Part shown: positions 11,996 to 24,779 of the stretch, piece after piece | Layout: each line of letters starts with the position of its first letter | Numbering within the stretch: position 1 is the stretch's first letter | DNA from: Sanguinoderma infundibulare | Taxonomy: Eukaryota > Basidiomycota > Agaricomycetes > Polyporales > Polyporaceae | Length of the DNA stretch: 64,000 nt | Direction: 5' to 3' | Assembly: GCA_032821775.1 (NCBI GenBank) | Contig: JAVLRN010000012.1 | Coordinates: forward strand, 2,232,001 to 2,296,000 | Translations under genes and position numbers: made by a program | The notes under the pieces: model-generated | Database searches by the model: none | Seen by the model: the letters and a program-made list of their open reading frames with translations, nothing else | Told to the model about the DNA's origin: nothing

Positions 11996-12873
11996 ATGCC
12001 TCCAGTTAGGTCCACGCGACCTCCCGCCATAGTGCGTGTGCGATGGGGTTCTCGCACCGCCGCCGTCGCCAATGGACCAGTCCAGGTGAGGGTTCCCTGC
12101 AGCTCCGAGCACTACATAGATCGCCTGAGACTCATCGCTCCCTTTCAACCTGCAGGCTGTAATCCAGGACACGGCGTACCACTTCCGTCTGAAGGGGCTC
12201 ATCGACGAACTCGTCCTAGTCGCCGTAATGGGCGGCGAAGACATCGAGCTCACCGGCAACACGCTGAGTGTGCTCTCGGAATCGGACGGCGAGGCGACGT
12301 TCTTCCTCAGGCGCATTCCTTCTGTGAAACTGGAGCCTGGGGACGATGCTCGACTGAACGTCCGGTACGTCTTTGAGCGTTGAGCGAGCCGAAGTTACAT
12401 TTGGTGCTTACTCGACTGTCGATTGTTAGCAAAGTCGCAGACCCTTGCGAACCGCCCTCGGTAGACGTGAAAAATGAGCTTACACCGATTCAGAAGATCA
12501 GACATCCCAAGCGGCTCCAGTCCGTCCCGGCGGCTAGCGCATGCGCTCCCAACCGCGCGGGATCCCAGCTGCCTAAGTCGGGGGGTCAGATATTCGTCAA
12601 AGGGTGAGTGTCCGCGTCGCTCGGAACGATCTCAAGTCCGAATCCCGATACTGAGACCACAACTGCAGGCCGATGGGGTCGACGCTCGTCGTGAGCGCGC
12701 GCCCGAACGACACCGTGCGCTATGTGAAGAACCGGATCGAGGCCCAGCTCAGGATCCCCGCCGATTTCCTGAGGATGGTGTATGGCGGGAAGGAACTCGA
12801 GGACCACCGCGTGCTGGCTCTCTGCGGCGTTAGGCGTGACAGCACGTTGTATTACGTGCCACGGCTGCACTGA
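11996..12873 (+). CDS. Protein with C-terminal ubiquitin-like domain
   Basis: Unassigned small protein of about 230 residues. The ATG at 11996 begins MPPVRSTRPPAIVRVRWG. Introns at about 12087-12155, 12364-12429 and 12605-12668 join in frame. The first part contains AYHFRLKGLIDELVLVAVMG, and a basic linker follows. The last about 75 residues resemble ubiquitin: QIFVKGPMGSTLVVSARPND, then a block like the ubiquitin helix (TVRYVKNRIEAQL), then LRMVYGGKELEDHRVLALCG in place of ubiquitin QLIFAGKQLEDGRTL. It ends YVPRLH, so there is no C-terminal Gly-Gly. It cannot be processed and conjugated like ubiquitin and is more likely a fixed interaction module. It lies 331 bases upstream of the next gene on the same strand. 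No specific family is recognised for the N-terminal half. Confidence 0.7.
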
Positions 12874-13204
12874 CCTGTGACAATCTGTTGGAGTTCCTAA
12901 CTCGAGCTCGTAATATGATCCTGCGCTCAATGCGACCTGGTTTGGATATGCGCCCTCGGCGGAAACGCTCAGAGACTTGCACCTTTCGTGTGACGAATTG
13001 TGTTCTGTTGGCGGGATCACAACCGGCCCGACTCGTGTTCCCTGACGGCCCGATTCGTCTGTGAGAAGAGGGGCGAAGATCGAAACTCAAAAAGTCGAAC
13101 ATCTTACGGATTCCGAACATCGTGCAACGTCAAGTCTTCCCACCACGACCTGAACAGGACGATCATCTGCACCAAGTGGCCCGAACCTCTTCTGCTCGGC
13201 CGCA

Positions 13205-14192
13205 ATGACCGTCATGGTTCTCGACCTTCTCATCCTCGGAGCCGGCTGGACCTCGACCTTCCTCATCCCGCTGTGCAAGAAACGTGGCGTCGCGTATGCC
13301 GCGACCAGTCGCAGCGGACGAGAGGACACCATCGCATTCGAGTTCGACCCGCATTCCGACGACCAGGCGCCGTTCCAGGGCCTACCGAACGCCAAAACTG
13401 TGCTAATCACGTTCCCTATCAAGACGCCCGGAGCATCGGAACGTCTGGTCAGGCTGTATCAACAAACGCACACCGAGGGACCCAAGACGGCGTTCATCCA
13501 GCTGGGGTCCACCGGAATCTGGGATGTGAGTCGCAGCTCCGCCGAACGTCAATTTGGTCTCGCGTATTGAACGGGAACGTAGGGCGGACCGACGCTGCAA
13601 GATGGCGGCCGCACCTGGACCGACCGCCACTCGCAGTTCGACGAGTCGAACGACCGCGCGAGTGCGGAGATGGAGCTGCTTGCGCTGGCTCCGGAGGTGC
13701 CCACCACCGTCCTCAACCTGTGTGGACTTTGGGGCGGCCAGCGGAACTTGAAGAACTGGATCCCTCGCGTCGCCCCGACCAAGGACGTGCTGAAACAAAA
13801 GGTGAGGCCGTAGTCTCCCCATGCATGGTCTCATAAACATATTTAGCAAGCTTACTCCTCTTCCGCGCTCGTGTCGGATACAGGGCAGCATCCACATGAT
13901 ACACGGGCTCGACGTCTCGCGTGCCGTGCTGGCCGTCCACGAGCAGTTCGGTCGCGCGAACGGCCAGCGCTGGCTGCTCACCGACGGCCGGGTGTACGAC
14001 TGGTGGGACCTCGCGTCGGCGTGGGGAGAGGAGGGCAAGCAGGGAAAGTGGGTGAGGGAGCTCATGAATGAGAACGACGTCCGCGCTCTGCCCAGGACAC
14101 CCCAGTATATCGGCAGGGCCATGGACAGCAGGGAGTTCTGGAACACCTTCGGGCTCGAGCCGGTCAAGGGCAGGTTGGGGGAGGATCCGTGA
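13205..14192 (+). CDS. NAD(P)-binding Rossmann-fold protein, atypical epimerase/dehydratase type
   Basis: About 295 residues in three exons. Exon 1 opens with a beta strand and dinucleotide loop, VLDLLILGAGWTSTFLIPLC (Gly-rich GAGWTS, a YeeZ-like variant of GxxGxxG). It continues with AKTVLITFPI and FIQLGSTGIWD. Exon 2 starts GGPTLQDGGRTWTDRHSQFD. Exon 3 starts GSIHMIHGLDVSRAVLAVHE, a block of extended atypical SDR proteins. Introns at about 13527-13581 and 13802-13884 are GT-AG. The protein is probably soluble and cytosolic. The substrate is unknown. The stop at 14192 is followed by a 390-base gap to the MFS gene on the same strand. Confidence 0.8.
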
Positions 14193-14581
14193 ACCGTTGG
14201 TATTTCCAGTGAGGGTTTCAGGTTGTACCCTCTTCTGGCTTGTGTCAATGAGAATATTAATCCTCGGACCTTGAAGCTTGAGCTTGAGGGACGAGAAGTG
14301 ACGTCGGTGGCGGGATCTCCCGGGCGTGAGCGCCCCGAGGGCGCACGCGCAGCCGTTTGACAGATTCTGCTAAGCACGCTTGATGAACCGACCCGGAACA
14401 TATATTTCTCCATTTTTTAAACCGCGCTTGCAAGTCCTGCTGACCCGCCCTGCCCCGCAGACGACGCCGCTCCCGAGTCCCGACGCCGCTCGTCGCATAT
14501 AGGAATCAGCGCGATGGCCGTGATAACAGCAAAAATTCCCCGACCTGCAGGACTCCCCCTCCTGGTGATCGCGGAGTCGGT

Positions 14582-16457
14582 ATGGACAACGTCGTGAGCA
14601 CTGCCGTAGAAGCACGCGAGCATCTGGAGCAGTATGAGCTTTCGAGCGTACATCCGGAGGGCGGGAAACAGACACCTCATACCCCGCCAACTCTGTCTGC
14701 GTCGTCATCTCGGGTGGCTCTGCAGCCGAGGACCGCCAGCGACGATGTGAACGTTCAGGAGCTCGCACCAGTAGACCGCGGCGTGCAGGCGTGGTTGTTC
14801 TGCTTTTCCTCGTTCATCCTGGAGATGATGATATGGGGCTACTCCTTTAGGTTCGTTCCATCCGCTGTATCCACCTTCACGCATTCTCTGATGACTCGAC
14901 CGTTCGCAGTTATGGTATCTTCCAAAGTGCGCACGTACTCCAGTCACGACGATCTTTCGCCGTTAATCTGAAACGCGTACGCAGGCTACTACACTACGCA
15001 CCCGCCGTTCAATACCGCGTCCAGCTTATCCATCGCGGCGGTTGGGACGATCGCCATTGCTCTGCAATACATGGAGGTCAGTGCGTGAACGATGCTCCCG
15101 TCGTCACCGCTTGACTCACTGAGGTGCGCCTAGGGTCTGCTGATTTCATGCGTCTTCCGCCGCTGGCCCGATTACATGCGGATAGCGATGTGGTGCGGTC
15201 TCGCGCTGTACTTCCTCTCGATCTTTTGTTCGAGCTTTGCCACAAAGGTGAGCTGGACTCGCCTGGATGGAACGTTTACTAAAGTGATGATTCACCGTAG
15301 GTCTGGCAGCTCATCCTGCTCCAAGGCGTCGTGTTCGGCATCAGCGGCGGGCTGCTCTACATCCCTATCATAAAGCTCCTGCCCGAATGGTTCTCCGAGC
15401 GGAGGGGCCTCGCCGGGGGGATCATCTTCGCCGGCGGGGGTGTGGGCGGTGCGCGGTTCCTCCACCCCCACGTCCACAAATTCGGTAGATCTGACTGTAC
15501 TTCGTGTAGGATTTGTCTTTCCGTTCGCTCTGACGGCGCTCCTCGACAGTGTCGGTCTGAGGTGGACGCTCCGCATCTGGGCGATAATATCGACCATCTG
15601 TTGCGGCGTCGCCCTCTTGGGCCTGCGCCCTCGCCTCCCTGTCCCAAAGTTCACGGCTGGCCAGAAACGACCCCGCTTCATCCCCCCAAAAGTCGGCCTC
15701 GTCAACAACCCCCTGTTCTGGAGTGTGGTGAGTTGGTCCCTCGCCCTGGACCCCATCTCCGGACATTTTACAGCGTACTCACAAAAACCAATCGACAGTC
15801 GTTCACGGTCCTCCTCCAAGGGTTCTCCTACTTCCCCGTCTCTTTGTACATTGCCAGCTTCACGACCGCGGTCTCAACCCCGTTCACGGCGACGATCGTC
15901 CTCTCCGTCTTCAACTCGTCCGCCGTCGGCGGCCAGATCCTCCTCGGCCACATGAGCGACCGCTTTCCCTACCCGTGGGTCATGTTCTGGAGCGCGCTCG
16001 GCAGCGGCGCCGTCGCCTTCCTCCTCTGGGGCCTCGCCAGCACCGCCGCGCAGCTCTACCTCTTCGCCCTTATCTTCGGCGCCCTGGTACGTGTATCGCT
16101 GTTCCTCCTCGCCGCTCGGCGCGTTCTGACCGGGGAGTGGGTTCGTGGAAACGTTCACAGAGCGGCGGCTTCTCCTCGACCTGGCTCAACGCCGCGTTCG
16201 ACTGCGCAGGCGGCCGCCCCGAGTACAACACCATCGCCATCTCGAGCACGGCGTTCTTCAAGGGCGTCTCCGCCATCGTCGGACCCATCATCTCTGGATT
16301 ACTCCTCGAGGTCGGGAAGGGCTCGTCGGTCGGAGGCGTCTTCGGGCGCTCTGGGTACGGCTTCGTCGAGATCTTCGTCGGTTCGTGCGCGATCACGGCT
16401 GGGGCGGGGAGCCTGGCAGTTGTGTTCGCGAGGAAGAGGGCGCAGTTCGCATCCTGA
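14582..16457 (+). CDS. MFS monocarboxylate transporter-like protein
   Basis: Membrane transporter of the fungal monocarboxylate porter (MCT/Mch) branch of the MFS. The ATG at 14582 starts a hydrophilic N-tail of about 65 residues, then TM1 (WLFCFSSFILEMMIWGYSF). Conserved features are YIPIIKLLPEWFSERRGLAG (the loop 4-5 motif with RRGLAxGI), FAGGGVGG and FVFPFALTALLDSVGLRWTL. After a central loop come ILLGHMSDRFPYPWVMFWSA and the C-terminal membrane segments GFVEIFVGSCAITAGAGSLA. At least six introns are needed. The stop is at 16457. Some fungal members show no lactate or pyruvate transport, so the cargo remains open. Two MFS genes lie in this end of the window but belong to different subfamilies and are not paralogues of each other. 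Confidence 0.85.
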
Positions 16458-17006
16458 GACCGAAACTGAGAGTTTTGGAGCACATCGCGATCGCGACCAG
16501 GTTGTCTGAACGGGCTCGTGTACCCTCACGGTGGGCCGCGGCTGGCAGTTTTTTCTCTGCGCGCAGCACGGAACGGGGTACGAGATATTAGTGGAAGTTT
16601 TCGGACTGTACCGCTCACCTTAGTGAAGTGGATCAAAAACGTCCTGGAGATGACGATGAATAACGAATTACAGGAGTATCACAGAATGTGCCCAAATGAC
16701 TCCTAGTGCGAATAAATCCAACCGGTATATCGACCACTTGCAAGACAGATTATGAGGGTCTTGCCACTAAAGAGTCCTGAACTTGTGCGTAGATACATTC
16801 GCACACATCTTCGCCAAGAATCCGGTCTTGCTGATCCAATCGCTGTTGAGGGCAGGTTGAGGACGCTCGGTGGGAAACGAAGGGGCGCTACAGACCGGTC
16901 TGCGTGGCTGGTGGGGGAATACAGTACAGCGCTCAATAATAGGCGGTGGTATGATACAGGCTGCAAGAAACTGTCTGGGCATCTCTAGGCCAAAGTCCAT
17001 GGGGAT
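16458..17006. other. Convergent 3' intergenic region
   Basis: Lies between the stop of the rightward MFS gene and the stop of the leftward YPI1 gene. The open frames at 16752-16988 (+) and 16767-17000 (-) are mirror shadows without motifs. Confidence 0.5.
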
Positions 17007-17615
17007 CTAGGCTAGAATTGACATGAACACAGAGTTTCCGAAGATACCGGGAGCACTCACAATCGGTGTTCTGCCCCTTCTTCGGGTTCCGGCGGGGCTG
17101 CCGCTCGTAAGCGTTGCCGTCATCCTCGTCGCTCTCTACCTCATGCACGACGCCACCACCATCCGCGTTCCTCGATGCAGTGCCGTGCGCGCCCTCCGCA
17201 TGATCGTGGTCGTGGCCGCGGTCGTGATTGCACCGACGCTGGGCGGGACCATCGGCGTCAGAGTCTGCGTCAGAGTCGTCCGACTCGGACGAGGAGGACT
17301 CGTCGAACTGCCGCGGTTTATGGTAGATACAGCAAACTGGGGGAAGAGCGGCTGAGCGGCGGTGGCGCACGCGACAGGACAAAGACCGAGTGACTCACTC
17401 TTGGACTTCTTCTTCCCAGCGCCCTCATTATCCACGACGTCCTCTCGCCAGACGACCCGCTGGCGACGCCGTGCCGCACCGCGGAGGCGGAGAGTGCCGA
17501 CGGACTGGGTATCCGGACTATCGTCCTCGCGAGGCTGGCTGTCGCGGACGGTGATCGTCCGCGATCCGTCCGACGGCGCGGAGGTGTTAGGGTGACGCGC
17601 TTGCCTGGTGGACAT
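17007..17615 (-). CDS. YPI1: Type 1 protein phosphatase inhibitor, Ypi1/PPP1R11 family
   Basis: Small nuclear regulator of protein phosphatase 1. The ATG at 17615 begins MSTRQARHPNTSAPSDGSR. The family core is obvious: TLRLRG, then RQRVVWREDVVDNEGAGKKK (the VxW element is the PP1-binding RVxF-like site), an intron, then ICCIYHKPRQFDESSSSESD. An acidic serine run and a His/Asp-rich tail (HDRGHDHDH) follow. I place a last intron GTGAGT...CTAG so the protein ends KKGQNTDS with the stop at 17007. Without it the frame runs to 16933. Predicted length is about 155 residues, normal for the family. Confidence 0.9.
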
Positions 17616-18814
17616 GATTGCAGGGTAGCGGTAGAGAATATAACGCAGACAAGGCGCAGATGAAGGTCGTGGTCAAGGTCTGAGAGTAGCTAGAGGCAAA
17701 TTGCGGGGAAACGCCTGGCCATGGGCGAAACACAGCCAGCCGACTCGAGGCGCCTGCAACGACGTCACGGGCCTCCGATTGACTCGGCCCGGCTTCTTTC
17801 TAACGACGACGATCACCGACTATATGCGCTCTCTTGTTGGGTGCAAGGCACGGGGGAGCTTCACTCGACACCGAACGACGCAGCCAGCCAGTATGTATTG
17901 CTCCTGGACCCCTACGCACGTCCAGGTATCCCAATGGTCAATCCGTGCGTGCTTCAGTGCATTCGATCGCGGACTTGTTTCACGTCGTAGAGCACAAGGT
18001 TTTGAACAAGTTGTCAAGGTATCTATCCAATTGGTGAGTACCGGTGATTGCTTGTATGCGGTCCATCGTCGGTTTCATCTAGATCTTCAGGCGGATGCAG
18101 ACACGAGGGCGAGTTTTTCCCCAAGCCCAAACCATCCATGTTCTTTATTTTCGACAACGGTGCTGCCGCACCATTCTTGGTATGTGAGCCTGTTTTCTTC
18201 TTCGCTTCATAGAGCTGGGCTGTGATAGCGAAACCGCAGCTTGGTATCGGGCCATGGTCAAGTTGAGGAGTGGTGACATGCGCAAAACGTCCGACGGTAG
18301 ACATCCCCAGGACTCCTCGGTTGCTGCTAGGAGATTAAACCGGCTGCTGTCGTCCCCATTAACGAAAGGCGGCGAGACTGAGGTTCCTCTCCTGGGGGTC
18401 ACTTTATCGGCGTGTTCATCAACACAGGCACTTGTAATAGGAGACCGCATCCGGTCTCCCTGTTACAAACCCCCGATGTGCCTACACCGAGCTCAAGCCT
18501 TTCGGAACAACTTGTAACAGGGGTTAGTTCAACTTCCGGTCCCTTTAAGGAAATAATCCCGCGGGCCGTATTCGAATTCAGTCAACGCTGTACAGTAGAG
18601 CGTTTCACGCATCGAGAATCCCGCGCACATCCCGCGTTCGAAGCGGTGCGGGAGTCCTTGGACCTGTTACGAATCGGCCTGAAGGTGATCTAGGAAGGCC
18701 GCACGCATCGTACGTATAAATGCGGCTTCGTCCCTCTCTCCTTCACTTTCGACTCTCTCCCCCGTTGTTCTTCCTCGTTTATAGTTTCCGGTCACGCTAT
18801 CTACGAGCTACACT
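17616..18814. other. Upstream region of YPI1 and chitinase; unassigned ORF
   Basis: An open frame starting with ATG at 17721 (89 codons, MGETQPADSRRLQRRHG...) has ordinary composition but no recognisable domain, and I could not extend it by convincing splicing. The right-hand 150 bases are the chitinase core promoter. Nothing else is supported. Confidence 0.4.
18715..18721 (+). promoter_or_regulatory. TATA box of chitinase gene
   Basis: TATAAAT lies 94-100 bases upstream of the chitinase ATG and is followed by a long C/T-rich tract (18725-18790), the usual fungal transcription-start environment. Confidence 0.6.
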
Positions 18815-20259
<1,445 letters not shown>

Positions 20260-21120
20260 GAGACTGGGCCTCTCCCCCGAATCCGTCTCTTTTTTTTCCC
20301 TATTCCTCTCACTCTTTCGGGCACGACGATTCGTACTTTTCGGATTCTTGCGCGCGCGCAGCCAGGGAACTGATGACTGTTGAGGCAACATGGGTCCGAA
20401 TTGGCGAGATTTTATACTTATTTTATCGGGTTATGAATTCTGGCTTCCAGGTGACAACGTCCCCTTCCAAGCGTCGGGTGTACCCGACGTATCGCTCATG
20501 ATTAGACACGTGCTGCATCCACATGTACATATACCATTCGTCCATTTGTCGCACAAGCCTTTGCGTTGTTGCCCGCATGATATCAAATCACACTTGTCTG
20601 GCCAGTGTTCTACCAGTACATGAGGTCGACTGTCCTGCAACCGAGTCACTTGTGATGAGTCGAAGGTCTTCCGCTGTTGCAGCGGTTTAATGAAACGACG
20701 TGCGTGTCGACACCCGGTGGCGATGTGGATGGTTAACGTTTGGACGCTAGCACGCACAGCTCGTCGAACCAATTGCAACCGCAGAGTATAGCTACTTATG
20801 ACGTCATGATATTCGTCCACATCCTAATTCTGCTGGAGCTGGGAGGACTGGATTTCAACACAACAATGACCATACAGTCGAATGGTGTCTGGTGTCATTG
20901 GAAGTCTCATTGCAATGTGCGTATTCGACTTCTCAAGCAACCATCATTCAAACGAACCTGACGTGTCTTCCAAGGTATCGTATTGCTGAGTAGGGTGGTG
21001 TGTGAGATGTGTCCAAAACCCGGAGACACGATGTCGTGGCCGTCTACATTACTATGACCAATATAGGACTCGTGTACAGTAAGAATAAGTAGAGAGTGAA
21101 CGTCCAGGAGTGCTAGCCGA
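20260..21120. other. Convergent 3' region, chitinase/cytochrome c
   Basis: No gene is supported. Overlapping frames at 20431-20820 (-) and 20740-20961 (+) lack conserved features. Confidence 0.5.
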
Positions 21121-21698
21121 TCATGCACACTAGCAGCGAATGTATCAGCGACGGCGATGAAGCACAAAGACGGGGAGAGGACGTACCGCCTCCTTAAGGT
21201 AGGAAACGAGGTCGTTCCGGTCCTTGTCCTTCTTCAGACCAGCAAACGCCATCTTGGTACCGGGGATGTACTGAGCGCGGGGATAGGCATGAGAGGGCAT
21301 GCGGCGTTAGTGACGTGGCGATATCTACGCACCTTTTTGGGGTTCTCGAGGTACTCGAAGAGCGTCTGCTCGTCCCAGGTGATGCCCTTGTTGACGTTCG
21401 CAGCAGTGTAGGAGAAACCCTCGGCCTGACCTGTCTTGCGGCCGAAGACACTGCCAGTCCAAATCCCGTCAGGGCGCCCAACACTCAACAATGTCCGAAA
21501 ACACAAAGGACGTACCCGTGGAGGTTGGGGCCAACCTTGTGAGGCTCGCCCGCGCCGAGAGTGTGGCACTGAGCACAGCGGGTCTTGAAAAGACCAGCAC
21601 CCTTAGCGAGGTCTCCTGCAAATTCACATCCAGCAGTGAGCTTGCTGTTCCGGCGACATAAAGGTTGCGCGACGAGTCGTACCAGGCTGGAAAGGCAT
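21121..21698 (-). CDS. CYC1: Cytochrome c
   Basis: Mitochondrial intermembrane-space electron carrier between complexes III and IV. The ATG at 21698 opens a mini-exon encoding MPFQP. Exon 2 has [20 protein letters not shown] with the covalent heme site CAQCH. Exon 3 has [20 protein letters not shown] and exon 4 has [14 protein letters not shown], which carries the axial Met and the trimethyl-lysine region. After KEA a GTACGT intron joins to a last exon that encodes only Cys-Ala and the stop (21121). Ending at KEACA gives about 109 residues, as expected. The minus-strand upstream region has a TATATA-like stretch near 21797. Confidence 0.92.
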
Positions 21699-22158
21699 GT
21701 CTAAAGTCTAAGGGGAAAGATTAGGCGAGGAAGATGTACAAGAGCGAAAGCAGGAGAAGGACAGTGGGTGACGAGACAAGGGTCCTCAAATTTCGGTTAT
21801 ATACACTGCTCCATCCGGTTTCACCCGGCACGCGGACAGCCAATCACCGGCCCGCCATTCCAATGTCCCCGACTCCCCGGACTCCCCGCATTTCCGCGTG
21901 TCTTCCACCGGCACGGAGCGCCCGTCAATTGACGCCCGCCGCTCGCGTGGCAAAAGCGCCCAGATGGGAGGTCACGCCGTGGGAATGTTGACGCGTGAGC
22001 GTGTTGAGTGTGGGAGAATAATTCAGACTCCGCCACCCCGTTGTTTAACACCGCGCCCTCACCACCGCGCGCGACGCCGCCGAACGCGTCCCCCGACACC
22101 CCCCGCCGCCCGTTTCCCACGACCGCGCCTCCCCGCCACTCGTCCTCGCGCCAGGTTC
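21699..22158. other. Divergent promoter region, cytochrome c/DSN1
   Basis: 460 bases between divergent start codons. A TTATATAC stretch at about 21797-21804 could serve cytochrome c transcription. 22020-22155 is C-rich. Open frames here are compositional shadows. Confidence 0.45.
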
Positions 22159-24269
22159 ATGAATGGTTCGCGGACGGTCACCATTGGAATAGAAGACCCC
22201 ATGATACCCACCCAACAACCATCCAAACGGAAAGCCACTGACGATGCGAACCCCCTCGCGGCGACGGCAGGCAAGAAGCTCAAACGAGAGGTGCGTGCGC
22301 ACGTTCGATCCCCGTTTCACGCCGTGTAATTCGCGTGATATTCAGGCATCAAAGGCAGGTGCCTCCAATAAACGGAAACGTGAGTGCTCTTTCACGTGTG
22401 AGGGTAAAGCTCTTTGAACGCTGATTATTGGACGCGTCACGCAGTTAACGGCGAGGAGCAGCCCGGGGGACTGGTCATCGTACGCGCTCCTGCGCCGACA
22501 AACGACGCTCTTCGCATTGAACCTATCCCGCCAGAGCCCCGCGCGCCGTCCCGACCCTCCTCAGCCCAACCACAACCCCAATCGCAACCGCAAGCGCACT
22601 CGCGGACATCAAGACCTCCTGCAAAGAAGCTACGCGCCGATGGCACCTCTCGAGCAGTCGGGAAGGGGAAGGACCGAGAGGTGTATGCAGCCACCCCTGA
22701 GGTGGACGAGGACGTGCGGCAGATGCAGTCGGAGACGGACACCCTACGACGAAAGTCGCAAGCCCAGGCAGCCAGCTCGTCAAATGCGGACGTCCAGTTC
22801 CCCCCTCGAACACCACGTCGCCCTCCTCGTCGGGATGTCGATACTACGGCCCCCCTAGCCGAGCACGAGACCCCACAGATCGAGAAGAACAAGATTATGC
22901 GAGAAGAAACGGAGCCGCGCAGGACGTCCTCGGTCAACCGTGGTAAGCGCGCCAGTTCTAGTTATGAAATCACTGGTGTAATCTGTGAGTGGCATATCCC
23001 CCTCTATGTGCGTTTTCGTCCGCCAACGGAACCCACAATGGGAATATATGGCATATAGACCAACCGCATACATCCGTGTCAGTGTCGAGCTTCTTCAAGC
23101 ACATAGACTGCGCACTCCCCGGCCCACAACGTGCACGGCAACTGCTCATATGGTGTTCCAATCGGGCTATGAACGAACTTGCAGACCAAACCCCGCGGGC
23201 ATCGTCATCAAGAAGAACGTCTACGAACTCCGGCAAGGACCCACCCCCGCTTTCGACGGAATTAGCAGACGTGCTGAAACGGGCGGAGGAGAATCTGATG
23301 CGGATGCTGGCGGACAGGAACGTGGACCTGAACGTGTACGGCGGCGGGGGTTCTCAGAATGGGGATGCATCTCAGCCTCGGAAGGCGAACGAGCAGAACA
23401 CCAAGAACCGGGCAAGGGAGGCGAGGTTCAACGGACACATACAACGGTGCGGCACCGTCCACGATATCCTCCGGTCACCTGTACCGAACGCTCAATGTAG
23501 TCTTTTGCGTTTGGTAGGTCAAAGCAGGAGGCTGACGCCTGGAAGGAGCTGTCTGACTCGTACGACTCGCACCGAAAGTCAGTTCAGGCCGAGGTGGAGA
23601 AGCGGAAAAGGGCATTGGCGGCTGCGAAGTCGAAGGGCAAGGAACGTGCCTCGGCGGAGGACTTGGATGACTGGGATGTTGAGAGGCGAGACCTCCCCGA
23701 GCAGTTTCTCTCGAGTGGGAGTGTGGAAACGGCTCGAGGACTTGTCTCGCGGGCCAGTTCGAGGGAGAGTCCGTTACAGACGCGGTTGAATGACCTGGAG
23801 CACACGGTGCGTCGCTCTCTTGCTGCCGCGATGCGTGGCTATACATCTCATTTCTGGCGCGCAGATGGACCGACTGCATACGTTCGCCAACTCAGCCATG
23901 CGGACGACCCGTGTATCCGAAGCAGACCTCGACCGTCGCTACGCGCTCATCAACATCTCGCTCGCATCCCGCTCACAGCCCATCAGTCACGTTGATTCCA
24001 CCTCTCTCTCGTCGTACATACCGCCTTCGCGTCCTCAGCCACCGGCGACAGATTCACAAGATATCGTGCGGGCCCTGTCCAGGGTCGACGCCGACCGACC
24101 ACAGACACAAGTGGGCGATGCGGCGCGTCGCGCTGTACGCGAGGTCCAGCGTGCAGCCGACGCGACCGCCGGCATGGCAGAGCGACGGCTGACAGGAGTT
24201 CCGCCGCCAACCCCGCGCAAGCCTCCAGGAACGCCCCGCCGCGCGACGACGCCCGGGAAAGGGCGATGA
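22159..24269 (+). CDS. DSN1: Kinetochore protein Mis13/Dsn1 (Mis12 complex subunit)
   Basis: Subunit of the Mis12/MIND complex that links centromeric chromatin to the outer kinetochore. The ATG at 22159 starts a long basic, disordered N-terminus with nuclear-localisation-like runs (KKLKRE, NKRKR). The Mis13/Dsn1 domain is recognised after an intron: VSVSSFFKHIDCALPGPQRA then RQLLIWCSNRAM. A helical region follows (ADVLKRAEENLMRMLADRNV) with coiled-coil-like segments AWKELSDSYDSHRKSVQAEV and RLNDLEHTMDRLHTFA. The C-terminal tail is proline- and basic-rich (GVPPPTPRKPPGTPRRATTP). There are six or so introns and a predicted length of about 520 residues. The N-terminal regulatory tail is usual for the family, where Aurora B phosphorylates basic Ser/Thr sites; RRTSS-type sites are present but their use is inferred. 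Confidence 0.85.
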
Positions 24270-24779
24270 CTACGATACACGTTCCGTTACGACCGTTCAC
24301 TAGCCTAGTAGTACACCACTGCTTGTTTATCCATCCTGCTATTCGTTTCCCGGCCCCGCCTCGTTTTGTCCTGTTTTTCGTTGCTGTGTCCCTGCTTCCA
24401 TCTGGTTGACCTCCCCCTCGAACTCCTCGTCCTGTGTGTCTCTGTAGTTATGAGCGTGGACTAGTGGAACGCCTGCCGTTCGTTAGGAATGGGAGGTTGT
24501 AGAGATGTATGTACTTTGTATTGGTTTACTATAATCTGCCCCGATCTCTTTCTTGACTCTCTCAAACTATCACTATGCGGCGCATAGCACTTGTCAAGTC
24601 TTGGGCAAAGTTGTGCGTGCATTTGGAGCTCCGGCATGACGTTGTGTAAGAGGATTACAGCGACAATCGTAGGCAGTGCGGCGCCAGCACCTCCCTCTCC
24701 CTTGACTCCACGACGCTGCTCTGAGCTACGACGCTTGCTGGTCTGGATCCAACGTTCCTCGGAGCTTTGGATCGCTAGA
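24270..24779. other. Intergenic, DSN1 to DHHC gene
   Basis: Untranslated and promoter sequence between two rightward genes. Pyrimidine-rich at 24320-24440. No gene seen. Confidence 0.5.

Noticed and set aside
13403..14413. 336-codon minus-strand frame opposite the Rossmann-fold gene
   Set aside because: The plus strand has an uninterrupted, family-consistent three-exon model; the minus frame has no motif.
22436..22937. Long minus-strand open frame opposite DSN1
   Set aside because: It is the mirror of a GC-rich coding exon; the plus-strand frame has the Mis13/Dsn1 domain and consistent splicing.
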